This document shows positions 30,670 to 36,687 of a stretch of 36,687 nt of DNA, piece after piece (position 1 is the stretch's first letter; every line of letters begins with the position of its first letter). A model generated the notes under the pieces. That model did not search any database. It was not told the origin of the DNA and saw nothing but the letters and a program-made list of their open reading frames with translations. Source of the stretch: JALZAH01 sp051000755 (GTDB lineage Bacteria > Actinomycetota > Acidimicrobiia > Acidimicrobiales > Palsa-688). The DNA lies in assembly GCA_051000755.1 (NCBI GenBank), contig JBPCNZ010000004.1, positions 1-36,687 on the forward strand. Direction: 5' to 3'. The translations under genes and the position numbers were made by a program.

Positions 30670-31053
30670 TCAGCGCCGGGTGGAAAACAACCGCCCCTGC
30701 ACGGCGCCGATCATCCAGGCGCCGAGGAGGGCCCCCAGCGCCAGCCACTGGGCGACAACGGCCAGGACGATCCCGGCGGCCAGCACGACGACGGTGGCGA
30801 AAACGATCAGGCGGGCCCGCCACCGGGGCCGGGCACCGGGCCGGACCGCGGGCGCCGCCCCCCGGCGGGCGCCGGGATCGGCGATCCGGAGCATGGGCAG
30901 ATCGCCGAAGACGCGATCGAGGTCGCCGAGGTCCACGGCCAGCGCCGCGGCGGTGACACGCGCCGTGTACTCGTCCGCGTCGAGGCGCCCGGCGGCCAGA
31001 TGGCGGCCCAGCTCGTCGATGGCGCGCTGGCGCTCGGTGTCGGAAACTCGCAT
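30670..31053 (-). CDS. DUF1707 protein with two C-terminal membrane helices
   Basis: A 127-residue protein. The N-terminal 55 residues are the DUF1707 (SHOCT-like) domain: RVSDTERQRAIDELGRHLAAGRLDADEYTARVTAAALA, typical of actinobacteria. A proline/arginine-rich linker is followed by a hydrophobic hairpin (about residues 82-118, LIVFATVVVLAAGIVLAVVA and the following ALGALLGAWMIGAV). The function is unknown; SHOCT-like domains mediate oligomerisation or regulation at the membrane. TACAGT at 31073-31068 is 14 bases before the ATG, implying a leader of only a few bases. It is divergent from the AlkZ-like gene. Confidence 0.85.
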   Translation of the reverse strand: MRVSDTERQRAIDELGRHLAAGRLDADEYTARVTAAALAVDLGDLDRVFGDLPMLRIADPGARRGAAPAVRPGARPRWRARLIVFATVVVLAAGIVLAVVAQWLALGALLGAWMIGAVQGRLFSTRR

Positions 31054-31103
31054 CGTCTGAACCGCTCACTGTAGAGGCCGATCGCACCCCGGATCGCACG
31101 CCG

Positions 31104-31109
31104 TAGCAT
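31104..31109 (+). promoter_or_regulatory. -10 box TAGCAT, leaderless AlkZ-like gene
   Basis: TAGCAT ends 8 bases before the GTG at 31118. Confidence 0.5.
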
Positions 31110-31117
31110 CCGGGATC

Positions 31118-32308
31118 GTGCCCACCCCCCGTTCGCGTTGTTCGCCGGTCGGCGAGCTCAGCGCCCTCGACGCCCGACGCATGGCCCTGCGGGCCCAGGG
31201 GTTGCTGGGCCGGACCAGCCGTCCCCGCACCGTCGCCGGCGTCGTGAACCACGTCGGCGCCCTCCAGCTCGACACCATCTCGGTCCTGGCCCGCAGCCAC
31301 GAGCTGGTCTGCCAGGCCCGCCTCGGCCCCGTCGGCCGCCCCGCCATCGAGCGTGGGTGCTGGGCCCAGGATGGGCAACCGGCGACCACGTTCGAGTACT
31401 GGGCCCACGCCGCGTGCATCCTGCCGCTGAGCGCCTGGCCGTGGTTCGCCTTCCGCCGCCGCCATCACCGCGTCGCTGACCGTTGGCACCTCGAGGCGCC
31501 CGACGACCTGCTCGCCTCGGTGATCAAGCGCATCGCCGATGAAGGCCCCCTCACCGCCTCCCAGCTCGGGGGGGCCAAGCGAGGCGGACCGTGGTGGGAT
31601 TGGTCGCCGATCAAGATGGCCGTTGAGCTCCTGCTGGACCGGGGCGAGGTCATCTGCGCCACCCGCCAGGGCTGGAAGCGGGTCTACGACCTCCCCTCCC
31701 GCGTCCTGAGCCCGGACCTGGTCGAGGGGCCCGAACCCGACGACGCCGCCTGCATCGCCCACCTCGTCACCGCCGCCGGGGCCGCCATGGGCGTCGCCAC
31801 CCGATCCGACCTGGCCGACTACTACCGGCTCCGCCAGGACCAGGTGGCTGCGGCCCTGCCCGCCACCGCCCTGGTACCGGTCCGCGTCGAGGGATGGAAG
31901 GCCGATGCCTGGGCCGACGCCGCCGCCCTCGACGCTCTCGGCTCGCGAGGCAGGCACCGCACGACCCTGCTGTCGCCGTTCGACTCGCTGATCTGGGACC
32001 GGGCCCGCACCCTGCGCCTCTTCGGCTTCGTTCACCGGCTGGAGGCCTACACCCCGGCTCCCAAACGGGTCCACGGCTATTACGCCATGCCGGTCCTGGC
32101 CCGAGGCCATCTGGTCGGCCGGGTCGACCCGGGCCGGTCCGGTTCGACCCTGGTGGGCAAACGGGTGTCGGTGACCCGGCCCTCCGCACTCACCGATGTC
32201 GCCGTCGCCCTCCGGGACGCAGCGACGTGGGTGGGCGCCATCGGGGTGGCCGTCGACGTCGTCGACCCCCCCGAGCTCAAAGCCCCCCTCACCGCGCTGC
32301 TGGCCTAA
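31118..32308 (+). CDS. AlkZ/YcaQ-like DNA glycosylase (HTH_42 family)
   Basis: A 396-residue protein of tandem winged-helix domains. The catalytic QxD motif is present at Gln50-Leu-Asp52 (GALQLDTISVLARSHELV), as in AlkZ and YcaQ enzymes that unhook DNA interstrand cross-links and remove alkylated bases. Further family segments are FEYWAHAACILPLSAWPWF, GPLTASQLGG, LLLDRGEVICATRQGWKRVYDLP and LLSPFDSLIWDRARTLRLFGF. The distinction between AlkZ and the simpler YcaQ type needs structure-level comparison. The GTG start follows a leaderless-type -10 box. The stop TAA lies within a 17-bp tandem repeat that continues into the next promoter. Confidence 0.88.
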   Translation: MPTPRSRCSPVGELSALDARRMALRAQGLLGRTSRPRTVAGVVNHVGALQLDTISVLARSHELVCQARLGPVGRPAIERGCWAQDGQPATTFEYWAHAACILPLSAWPWFAFRRRHHRVADRWHLEAPDDLLASVIKRIADEGPLTASQLGGAKRGGPWWDWSPIKMAVELLLDRGEVICATRQGWKRVYDLPSRVLSPDLVEGPEPDDAACIAHLVTAAGAAMGVATRSDLADYYRLRQDQVAAALPATALVPVRVEGWKADAWADAAALDALGSRGRHRTTLLSPFDSLIWDRARTLRLFGFVHRLEAYTPAPKRVHGYYAMPVLARGHLVGRVDPGRSGSTLVGKRVSVTRPSALTDVAVALRDAATWVGAIGVAVDVVDPPELKAPLTALLA

Positions 32309-32343
32309 CTTCTCTGCTGGCCTAACTTCTCTGCTGGCCTAAC
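32299..32343 (+). repeat. 17-bp tandem repeat, 2.6 copies
   Basis: GCTGGCCTAACTTCTCT occurs at 32299-32315 and 32316-32332, then the first 11 bases again at 32333-32343. The first copy contains the AlkZ-like stop codon; the last partial copy contributes the start of TAACGT, the -10 box of the hydrolase gene. Each full copy carries a TAACTT hexamer. Confidence 0.9.
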
Positions 32344-32345
32344 GT
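32340..32345 (+). promoter_or_regulatory. -10 box TAACGT, leaderless CocE/NonD gene
   Basis: TAACGT ends 6 bases before the ATG at 32352 and lies in the third repeat unit; the earlier TAACTT hexamers (32306-32311 and 32323-32328) are spare -10-like copies. Confidence 0.5.
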
Positions 32346-32351
32346 CGGCCG

Positions 32352-33986
32352 ATGACCGTCGCCAGCAGACTCGTCGCTCGCGGGGCCAAGTTGCCCCGGG
32401 CCCGCACCCGCGCCGTGACCGTCGAGCGCGATCTGCGCACCCCGATGCCCGACAGCGCCGTGCTCCTCGCCGACCGCTGGTACCCCACCGAAGGGGAACG
32501 GCCTCCTGTCGTGATCCTGCGGTCACCGTACGGCCGGCGCCAGCTCGGCCTCATCGGACGCCTGTTGGCCGAGCGGGGCTACTGCGCCCTCATCCAGAGC
32601 ACCCGGGGCTCCTTCGGATCCGCCGGCGGCTGGGAGCCGTTCCGCAACGAGCAGACCGACGGCCATGCCACCCTCGCCTGGGTCGCCGAGCAGCCCTGGT
32701 TCGGGGGGATCAGCGCCACCTTCGGCGCCAGCTACCTGGGCCTGACCCAGTGGGCGGTCGCCGGCGATCCCCCCGAGCATCTGCGGGCCATGGCCCTGTC
32801 CGTCACCGCCAGCTCGTTCCGTGATGCCGCCACCTATCCGGGGGGGTCGTTCAGCCTGGAGACGGGAGCCACCTGGATCGACCTGATCGAGTCCCAGGAG
32901 CGCACCCTGCCCCGCATCCTCTGGGCCCACACCAGGGCTGAGCGGCGGCTCCGCCGGGTCTACACCACCCTGCCCCTGTCCCGGGCCGACTCGGTGTCGG
33001 TGGGCCGATCCCTCAGCTTCTACCAGGACTGGCTGGTCCACGAGCAGCCCGGGGACCCGTGGTGGGATGCGGTCGACTTCGGCGGTGACCTCTCCCGGGT
33101 CCCCCCCGCCAGCCTGGTGGGCGGCTGGTACGACATCTTCCTGCCCGCCCAGATCGCCGACTTCGTCGCCCTGCGCGCCGCCGGGCGTCAGGCCCGCCTC
33201 ACGGTCGGGCCCTGGACCCACACCAGCCTGGCCGGCACGGGCGCCCAGCTGCGCGACGGGATCGAGTGGTTCGACGAGCATCTGCTGGGCCGGAGCCCGG
33301 CCCGGCCCCATCCCGGGGTGCGCCTCTTCGTGCAGGGCTCGGGGCGGTGGGTCGACCTGGACAGCTGGCCACCTCCCGCCACCGCCGAGCGATGGCATCT
33401 CCATGCCGGTGGGCGACTCGGGCGGTCGGGGCCGGCGGCGTCGGACCCGGACCGATTCCGCTTCGATCCCTCCGATCCCACGCCCGGGCTCGGTGGCCCG
33501 TCGCTCAACTGGCGGACCTCAGGCCCCCGCAACCAGGCCGGGCGCGAACAGCGACCCGATGTCCTGACCTACACCACCGATGCCCTGACCCGGGACCTGA
33601 CCGTCGCCGGGCCTCTCAACGCCGAGATCTGGTTCCGCTCCAGCGCCCCCAGCACCGACGTGTTCGTCAGGTTGTGCGACGTGGACGGTGAGGGGGTGTC
33701 CACCAACGTGAGTGACGGCATCGTCCGCATCGCCCCCGGCGAGGGGGAGCGAGCGGAGGACGGGACGATCCGGGTGCGGGTGTCGATGTGGCCGACGGCA
33801 ATCACGTTCGGCGCCGGTCACCGCATCCGCCTCCAGGTGTCGAGCGGCGCCCATCCCCTCTTCGCCCGCAATCCTGGCACCGGCGAACGCCTGGGCTCGG
33901 CGACCACCGTGATCGTCGCCGACCAGGCCGTCCTCCACGACCCCGACCACCCGTCAGCGATCGAGCTGCCAGTCAGCACCGTCTGA
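32352..33986 (+). CDS. CocE/NonD-family hydrolase
   Basis: A 544-residue alpha/beta hydrolase with the C-terminal jelly-roll domain of X-Pro dipeptidyl-peptidase/cocaine esterase relatives. The triad is Ser127 (GASYLG), Asp261 (GGWYDIF) and His290 (GPWTHTS). The jelly roll follows (LTYTTDALTRDLTVAGPLNA to HRIRLQVSSGAHPLFARNPG). These enzymes hydrolyse esters, amides or acylated beta-lactams; the substrate here is unknown, and there is no signal peptide. The start ATG follows TAACGT by 6 bases. It is convergent with the DMT-type gene, whose stop lies 2 bases away. Confidence 0.92.
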   Translation: MTVASRLVARGAKLPRARTRAVTVERDLRTPMPDSAVLLADRWYPTEGERPPVVILRSPYGRRQLGLIGRLLAERGYCALIQSTRGSFGSAGGWEPFRNEQTDGHATLAWVAEQPWFGGISATFGASYLGLTQWAVAGDPPEHLRAMALSVTASSFRDAATYPGGSFSLETGATWIDLIESQERTLPRILWAHTRAERRLRRVYTTLPLSRADSVSVGRSLSFYQDWLVHEQPGDPWWDAVDFGGDLSRVPPASLVGGWYDIFLPAQIADFVALRAAGRQARLTVGPWTHTSLAGTGAQLRDGIEWFDEHLLGRSPARPHPGVRLFVQGSGRWVDLDSWPPPATAERWHLHAGGRLGRSGPAASDPDRFRFDPSDPTPGLGGPSLNWRTSGPRNQAGREQRPDVLTYTTDALTRDLTVAGPLNAEIWFRSSAPSTDVFVRLCDVDGEGVSTNVSDGIVRIAPGEGERAEDGTIRVRVSMWPTAITFGAGHRIRLQVSSGAHPLFARNPGTGERLGSATTVIVADQAVLHDPDHPSAIELPVSTV

Positions 33987-33988
33987 GA

Positions 33989-34864
33989 TCAGACCACCCG
34001 TGGCTCCTCGGTGGGTTCGTGAAGGCCGCGGACGGCTTTGGTCCGCGCCAGCAGGAACACGCCGATGGTCATGACGATCAGGGCAATGACCTCGGTCGTG
34101 GAGCTGATCGCTCCGATGTCGAGGCTTTCGCCGAACGCCACGGCCCCGATGAGGATGCTGACGATGGGGTCCACGACGGTCATGGTGGGAAGGGACGCAT
34201 CGAGGGTGCCGGCCTGGAAGGCGCTCTGGCTGACCACCATGCCGCCGACGCCGAGGGCCACCAGCACATAGGGCTGCCAGTGGGTGAGCAGGACCGGAAT
34301 GCCCCGCGTCAGCAGGTGGGCACAGGTCTTGGTGAGGGCGGCCGCCACCCCATAGGTGATCCCTGCCACTCCCGAGAGCAGCACGGCCCGCTGGCGCAGG
34401 CTCCGGTGCCGGCACGCCGCCAGCAGGACGGCGCAGACCACGGCCGCCGCCGAGAGCAGAGCGATCCACTTGGAGAGGTGGACGTTGTCGTGGCCGGCGG
34501 CGGGGCGGGCCACGACGAGAAAGACCGCCAGGCCGGCGCACACTGCGACCGCGCCCAGCCAGTCCTGGGCCCGGAGCCGGGACCCACCCCAGTGCGCTCC
34601 GATGGGCAGAGCGAACAGGAGCCCGCACACCAGCAGCGGCTGGACGACGACCAGGGTGCCATTGCCCAGGGCCACAAACTGGAAGACGTAACCGCCGAGG
34701 TCCGCCCCCACGCCGAGGAGCCAGATGGGGTTCTGGATCAGCCGGGTCAACAACCCCAACCGGAGGGCGTGCTCGTGGGATTCGGCCGACGCCGTGCGCT
34801 GCTGGAGGACCGATGCAGCCGCGTACATCCCCGCCGCCAGGATCGCGCACAAGACCGCCAGCAT
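33989..34864 (-). CDS. DMT-superfamily (EamA/NIPA-like) membrane transporter
   Basis: A 291-residue protein with about nine to ten hydrophobic helices and very short loops. The opening LAVLCAILAAGMYAAASVLQQRTA, the central FQFVALGNGTLVVVQPLLVCGLLFALPIGA and the repeated second half VVSQSAFQAGTLDASLPTMTVVDPIVSILIGAVAFGES are the DMT pattern, closest to the magnesium-transporter NIPA and EamA types. The substrate is unknown. TAGCTT at 34877-34872 is 7 bases before the ATG. The 3' end meets the hydrolase gene at the palindrome GTCTGA-ga-TCAGAC. It is divergent from the YihY gene. Confidence 0.85.
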   Translation of the reverse strand: MLAVLCAILAAGMYAAASVLQQRTASAESHEHALRLGLLTRLIQNPIWLLGVGADLGGYVFQFVALGNGTLVVVQPLLVCGLLFALPIGAHWGGSRLRAQDWLGAVAVCAGLAVFLVVARPAAGHDNVHLSKWIALLSAAAVVCAVLLAACRHRSLRQRAVLLSGVAGITYGVAAALTKTCAHLLTRGIPVLLTHWQPYVLVALGVGGMVVSQSAFQAGTLDASLPTMTVVDPIVSILIGAVAFGESLDIGAISSTTEVIALIVMTIGVFLLARTKAVRGLHEPTEEPRVV

Positions 34865-34871
34865 CGGTCCA

Positions 34872-34877
34872 AAGCTA
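34872..34877 (-). promoter_or_regulatory. -10 box TAGCTT, leaderless DMT-type gene
   Basis: TAGCTT on the minus strand ends 7 bases before the ATG at 34864. Confidence 0.5.
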
Positions 34878-34903
34878 GCCGCTCGGGTGGAGAATCCTGA
34901 GGC

Positions 34904-35893
34904 GTGGGTAGGACGGTCACGATGAACCCCCTACCGAAGGTGCTCGACGCGCTCGACGAGTTCCAACGCAAGCACCGGCCGGTGGCGTTCGGCTTCGCCG
35001 TCAACAAGAAATACGGGGACGACCGGGGTGGGTATCTGGCCGCGCTGATCACCTACTACGGCTTCTTGTCGATCTTCCCGCTGCTACTGGCCTTCTTCAC
35101 CGTCGTGGCCTACACCGTTCCGCCCCACAGCCACACCGTCAAGGTCCTCAACGACCATCTCCAGTCGTATCCCATCATCGGGCCATTCATCACTCAGTTG
35201 TCCGGCAGCTCGCTGCACGGTTCGGCGGTCGCCCTCATCGTTGGCGTGCTGGGCCTGATCTGGGGGGCCCAGGGCCTGGCCCAGACCCTGCTGTTCTCCA
35301 TGGACGAGGTGTGGAGCACCCCCGGCAAGGACCGGCCGGGGTTCGTCCCCCGCCTGGTCAAGGGCCTGAAGTGGTATGCCACGTTCGGGATCGGCTTCGT
35401 GGCTGGCACCTTCGTCAGCTCGCTCGGCTCCGTGTTGAACTGGGGTCCCGCCGGACCGCTCCTGGCCGCCCTGCCGGCCCTGGTCATCAACGTCGGCCTG
35501 TTCGTGGTCTCCTTCCGCGTCCTCTCCCCCAAGGCGGCCACCCTCCGCCAACTCGTCCCCGGGGCGGTGTTCGCCGGGGTGATCTGGACCGTGCTCACCA
35601 CCGTCGGCCTCGGCCTCCTGAAACAGCTGGCCCATGCCAACGCCCTCTACGGCAGCATCGGCGGCATCCTCGGTCTGCTCGCCTTCTTGTACCTGGCCGC
35701 CCGGATCACCCTGTACGCGGCGGAGGCCAACGTGGTGGCCGCCAAGCACCTCTGGCCCCGGTCGTTGCAGAATCCGCCGCTCGTCGAGGCCGACAAGCGC
35801 CAGCTGGAGGAGATGGCCCAGCGCGAGGAACGGGTGGACGACCAGGTCGTGCAGGTCAACTTCGAGGTGGAGGCGGACAGCCCCAAGCCGTGA
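34904..35893 (+). CDS. YihY/virulence factor BrkB family membrane protein
   Basis: A 329-residue protein with about six membrane helices. KKYGDDRGGYLAALITYYGFLSIFPLLLAFFTVV is the family's N-terminal signature, GSAVALIVGVLGLIWGAQGLAQTLLFSMDEVW the central one, and GSIGGILGLLAFLYLAARITLYAAEANVV the last. The charged C-terminal tail is cytoplasmic. Once thought to be RNase BN, the family's real role is unsettled (membrane or envelope related). Two starts are possible: GTG 34904 or ATG 34922; TAGGAC lies 7 bases before the latter, close to the leaderless pattern. The gene is followed 25 bases later by tRNA-Leu. Confidence 0.9.
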   Translation: MGRTVTMNPLPKVLDALDEFQRKHRPVAFGFAVNKKYGDDRGGYLAALITYYGFLSIFPLLLAFFTVVAYTVPPHSHTVKVLNDHLQSYPIIGPFITQLSGSSLHGSAVALIVGVLGLIWGAQGLAQTLLFSMDEVWSTPGKDRPGFVPRLVKGLKWYATFGIGFVAGTFVSSLGSVLNWGPAGPLLAALPALVINVGLFVVSFRVLSPKAATLRQLVPGAVFAGVIWTVLTTVGLGLLKQLAHANALYGSIGGILGLLAFLYLAARITLYAAEANVVAAKHLWPRSLQNPPLVEADKRQLEEMAQREERVDDQVVQVNFEVEADSPKP

Positions 35894-35918
35894 CCTGGCA
35901 CACTGACCCTCGTGATGC

Positions 35919-35999
35919 GGGCGCGTGGTGCAACGGCAGACACAGCGGGCTTAAACCCTGCGGCCTTCGGGCATGAGGGTTCGACTCCCTCCGCGCCCA
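35919..35999 (+). tRNA. tRNA-Leu (anticodon UAA)
   Basis: The acceptor stem GGGCGCG (35919-35925) pairs with CGCGCCC (35992-35998), followed by discriminator A. The D stem is GTG/CAC. The anticodon stem GCGGG/CCTGC encloses the loop CTTAAAC with anticodon TAA. A long variable arm of 13 bases (GGCCTTCGGGCAT) forms a GCC/GGC stem, the class II hallmark of tRNA-Leu. The T arm is GAGGG-TTCGACT-CCCTC. The 3' CCA is not fully encoded (CC then G). This tRNA decodes UUA, a codon rare in high-GC genomes. Confidence 0.93.
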
Positions 36000-36028
36000 C
36001 CGGAGATGTCATCGTGCGAACCTCCTCC

Positions 36029-36063
36029 CGCCGCCGTGGCGCAGTGGCGCCGCCGTGGAGCAG
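36029..36063 (+). repeat. 16-bp direct repeat downstream of tRNA-Leu
   Basis: CGCCGCCGTGGCGCAG (36029-36044) and CGCCGCCGTGGAGCAG (36048-36063) differ at one base, with a period of 19 bases. They lie between the tRNA and the methyltransferase promoter. Confidence 0.6.
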
Positions 36064-36102
36064 GGGTGTGCATGGCGTCGAGCAACCCTGACTACTGACA
36101 TC

Positions 36103-36108
36103 TATCGT
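36103..36108 (+). promoter_or_regulatory. -10 box TATCGT, leaderless methyltransferase gene
   Basis: TATCGT ends 6 bases before the GTG at 36115. Confidence 0.5.
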
Positions 36109-36114
36109 GGTGTG

Positions 36115-36687
36115 GTGGGCGATGACACCTGGGCCGGTTTGGCTGACCAGTTTGTCGATGAGGCCTATGCCTCAGTGAAGGGGCGGGTGCGCACCTATGT
36201 GTTGCACCAGCAGCTGCTCGAGCATCTGCCGCCGCCTCCAGCGCCGGTGCTCGACGTCGGCGGCGGTGCGGGTCATCAATCGTTTCCGCTGGCCCAAGCC
36301 GGTTACGACGTGACGGTGCTTGACCCGTCGCAGGCGATGCTGGACAAAGCTCAACAGCGACTTCAGCGGCTGCCTGCTGAGGCCCAGGGACGGGTGACGC
36401 TCCTGCAGGCCGACGGTGAGAACGCCGACGATGCGGTGGATGGCCGACGCTTCGCCGCCGTGTTGTGCCATGGCGTGCTCGGGTACCTCGAGCAGCCGGA
36501 GCCGTTGGTCAACCAGCTGTGCCAGTGCGCTGCTGGCGGTGGTGTGGTCTCGATCATGACGGGCAACGCCAAGGCGATGGCGGTGCGCCCGGCCTTGGAA
36601 CGGCGTTGGGACGACGCTCTGGCGTCGTTCGACGCCAGAGCCGAGATCGGGGTGCTGGGAGTGCCGGGCCGAGCCGACACGGTGGAG
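36115..36687 (+). CDS. Class I SAM-dependent methyltransferase, N-terminal part (cut by window edge)
   Basis: An open frame of 191 codons running off the window end. VLDVGGGAGHQSFPLAQAGY is motif I, VTVLDPSQAMLDKAQQRL is motif II, RVTLLQADGENADD is motif III-like, and FAAVLCHGVLGYLEQPEPLV is motif IV. The late stretch NAKAMAVRPALERRWDDALA resembles SmtA/CmoM-type methyltransferases, some of which act on tRNA. The start GTG 36115 follows TATCGT by 6 bases. Codons ending in A or T (gat, ggt, ttt, tat, cct) are visibly commoner than in the genes to the left, so the DNA after the tRNA may have another origin. Confidence 0.85.
   Translation, partial: MGDDTWAGLADQFVDEAYASVKGRVRTYVLHQQLLEHLPPPPAPVLDVGGGAGHQSFPLAQAGYDVTVLDPSQAMLDKAQQRLQRLPAEAQGRVTLLQADGENADDAVDGRRFAAVLCHGVLGYLEQPEPLVNQLCQCAAGGGVVSIMTGNAKAMAVRPALERRWDDALASFDARAEIGVLGVPGRADTVE

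Noticed and set aside
36029..36063. A second tRNA or tRNA remnant (GCCGCCGTGGCGCAGTGG resembles a tRNA 5' end)
   Set aside because: No anticodon arm, T arm or matching acceptor stem follows; it is better described as a direct repeat.
1..36687. CRISPR array, prophage or defence island
   Set aside because: No regularly spaced repeats, Cas, phage structural or toxin-antitoxin genes were seen on either strand.

Overview
The window is about 36.7 kb of high-GC, densely packed bacterial DNA. The gene content points to an actinobacterium, most plausibly of the Acidimicrobiia: an F420-type luciferase-like oxidoreductase, a DUF1707 protein, an actinobacterial-type MutY tail, an FHA protein with a helix-turn-helix tail, and acyl-CoA genes resembling the Streptomyces ethylmalonyl-CoA genes. 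The taxon is an inference. About half of the genes carry a TANNNT -10 box only 6-10 bases before the start codon, which predicts widespread leaderless transcription.

Left part (1-8.1 kb): the 3' end of an IS630-type transposase, a small membrane protein, an F420-type oxidoreductase, an oligopeptidase B-like peptidase, a metallo-beta-lactamase-fold hydrolase, an FHA regulator, an unknown protein, MutY, and a MaoC hydratase whose stop overlaps the mutY start.

Middle left (8.1-15.7 kb): a 43-codon ORF that looks like the severed N-terminus of a Ser/Thr kinase, overlapping a DUF4190 gene; a SirB1-type protein; a methyltransferase; and a long acyl-CoA dehydrogenase of the methylsuccinyl-CoA type. 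A strong terminator hairpin separates the last gene from a convergent MFS transporter. An ABC transporter/lipoprotein cluster follows that carries three apparent single-base frameshifts.

Middle (15.7-23.6 kb, minus strand): a TetR - AurF-like diiron oxygenase - Baeyer-Villiger-type monooxygenase - short-chain dehydrogenase operon with a visible promoter and operator; a malyl-CoA lyase-like enzyme; a DUF885 peptidase-like protein; an eIF2B-like protein coupled to a 22-residue membrane microprotein; and ClpP. With the MaoC hydratase and the acyl-CoA dehydrogenase, the lyase supplies three consecutive late steps of the ethylmalonyl-CoA pathway. The genes are scattered and no ccr or mutase gene is visible.

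Right part (23.6-36.7 kb): an SRPBCC/ArsR pair, fumarase C, a secreted NlpC/P60 hydrolase, an MDR reductase coupled to a GNAT acetyltransferase, an SLC13/ArsB-type permease, a DUF1707 protein, an AlkZ-like DNA glycosylase, a 17-bp tandem repeat, a CocE/NonD hydrolase, a DMT-type membrane protein, a YihY protein, tRNA-Leu(UAA), and the start of a methyltransferase whose codon use shifts toward A/T. The tRNA may mark the edge of different DNA.

No CRISPR array, rRNA gene or complete mobile element was found. All assignments come from reading motifs by eye; no database search was run.
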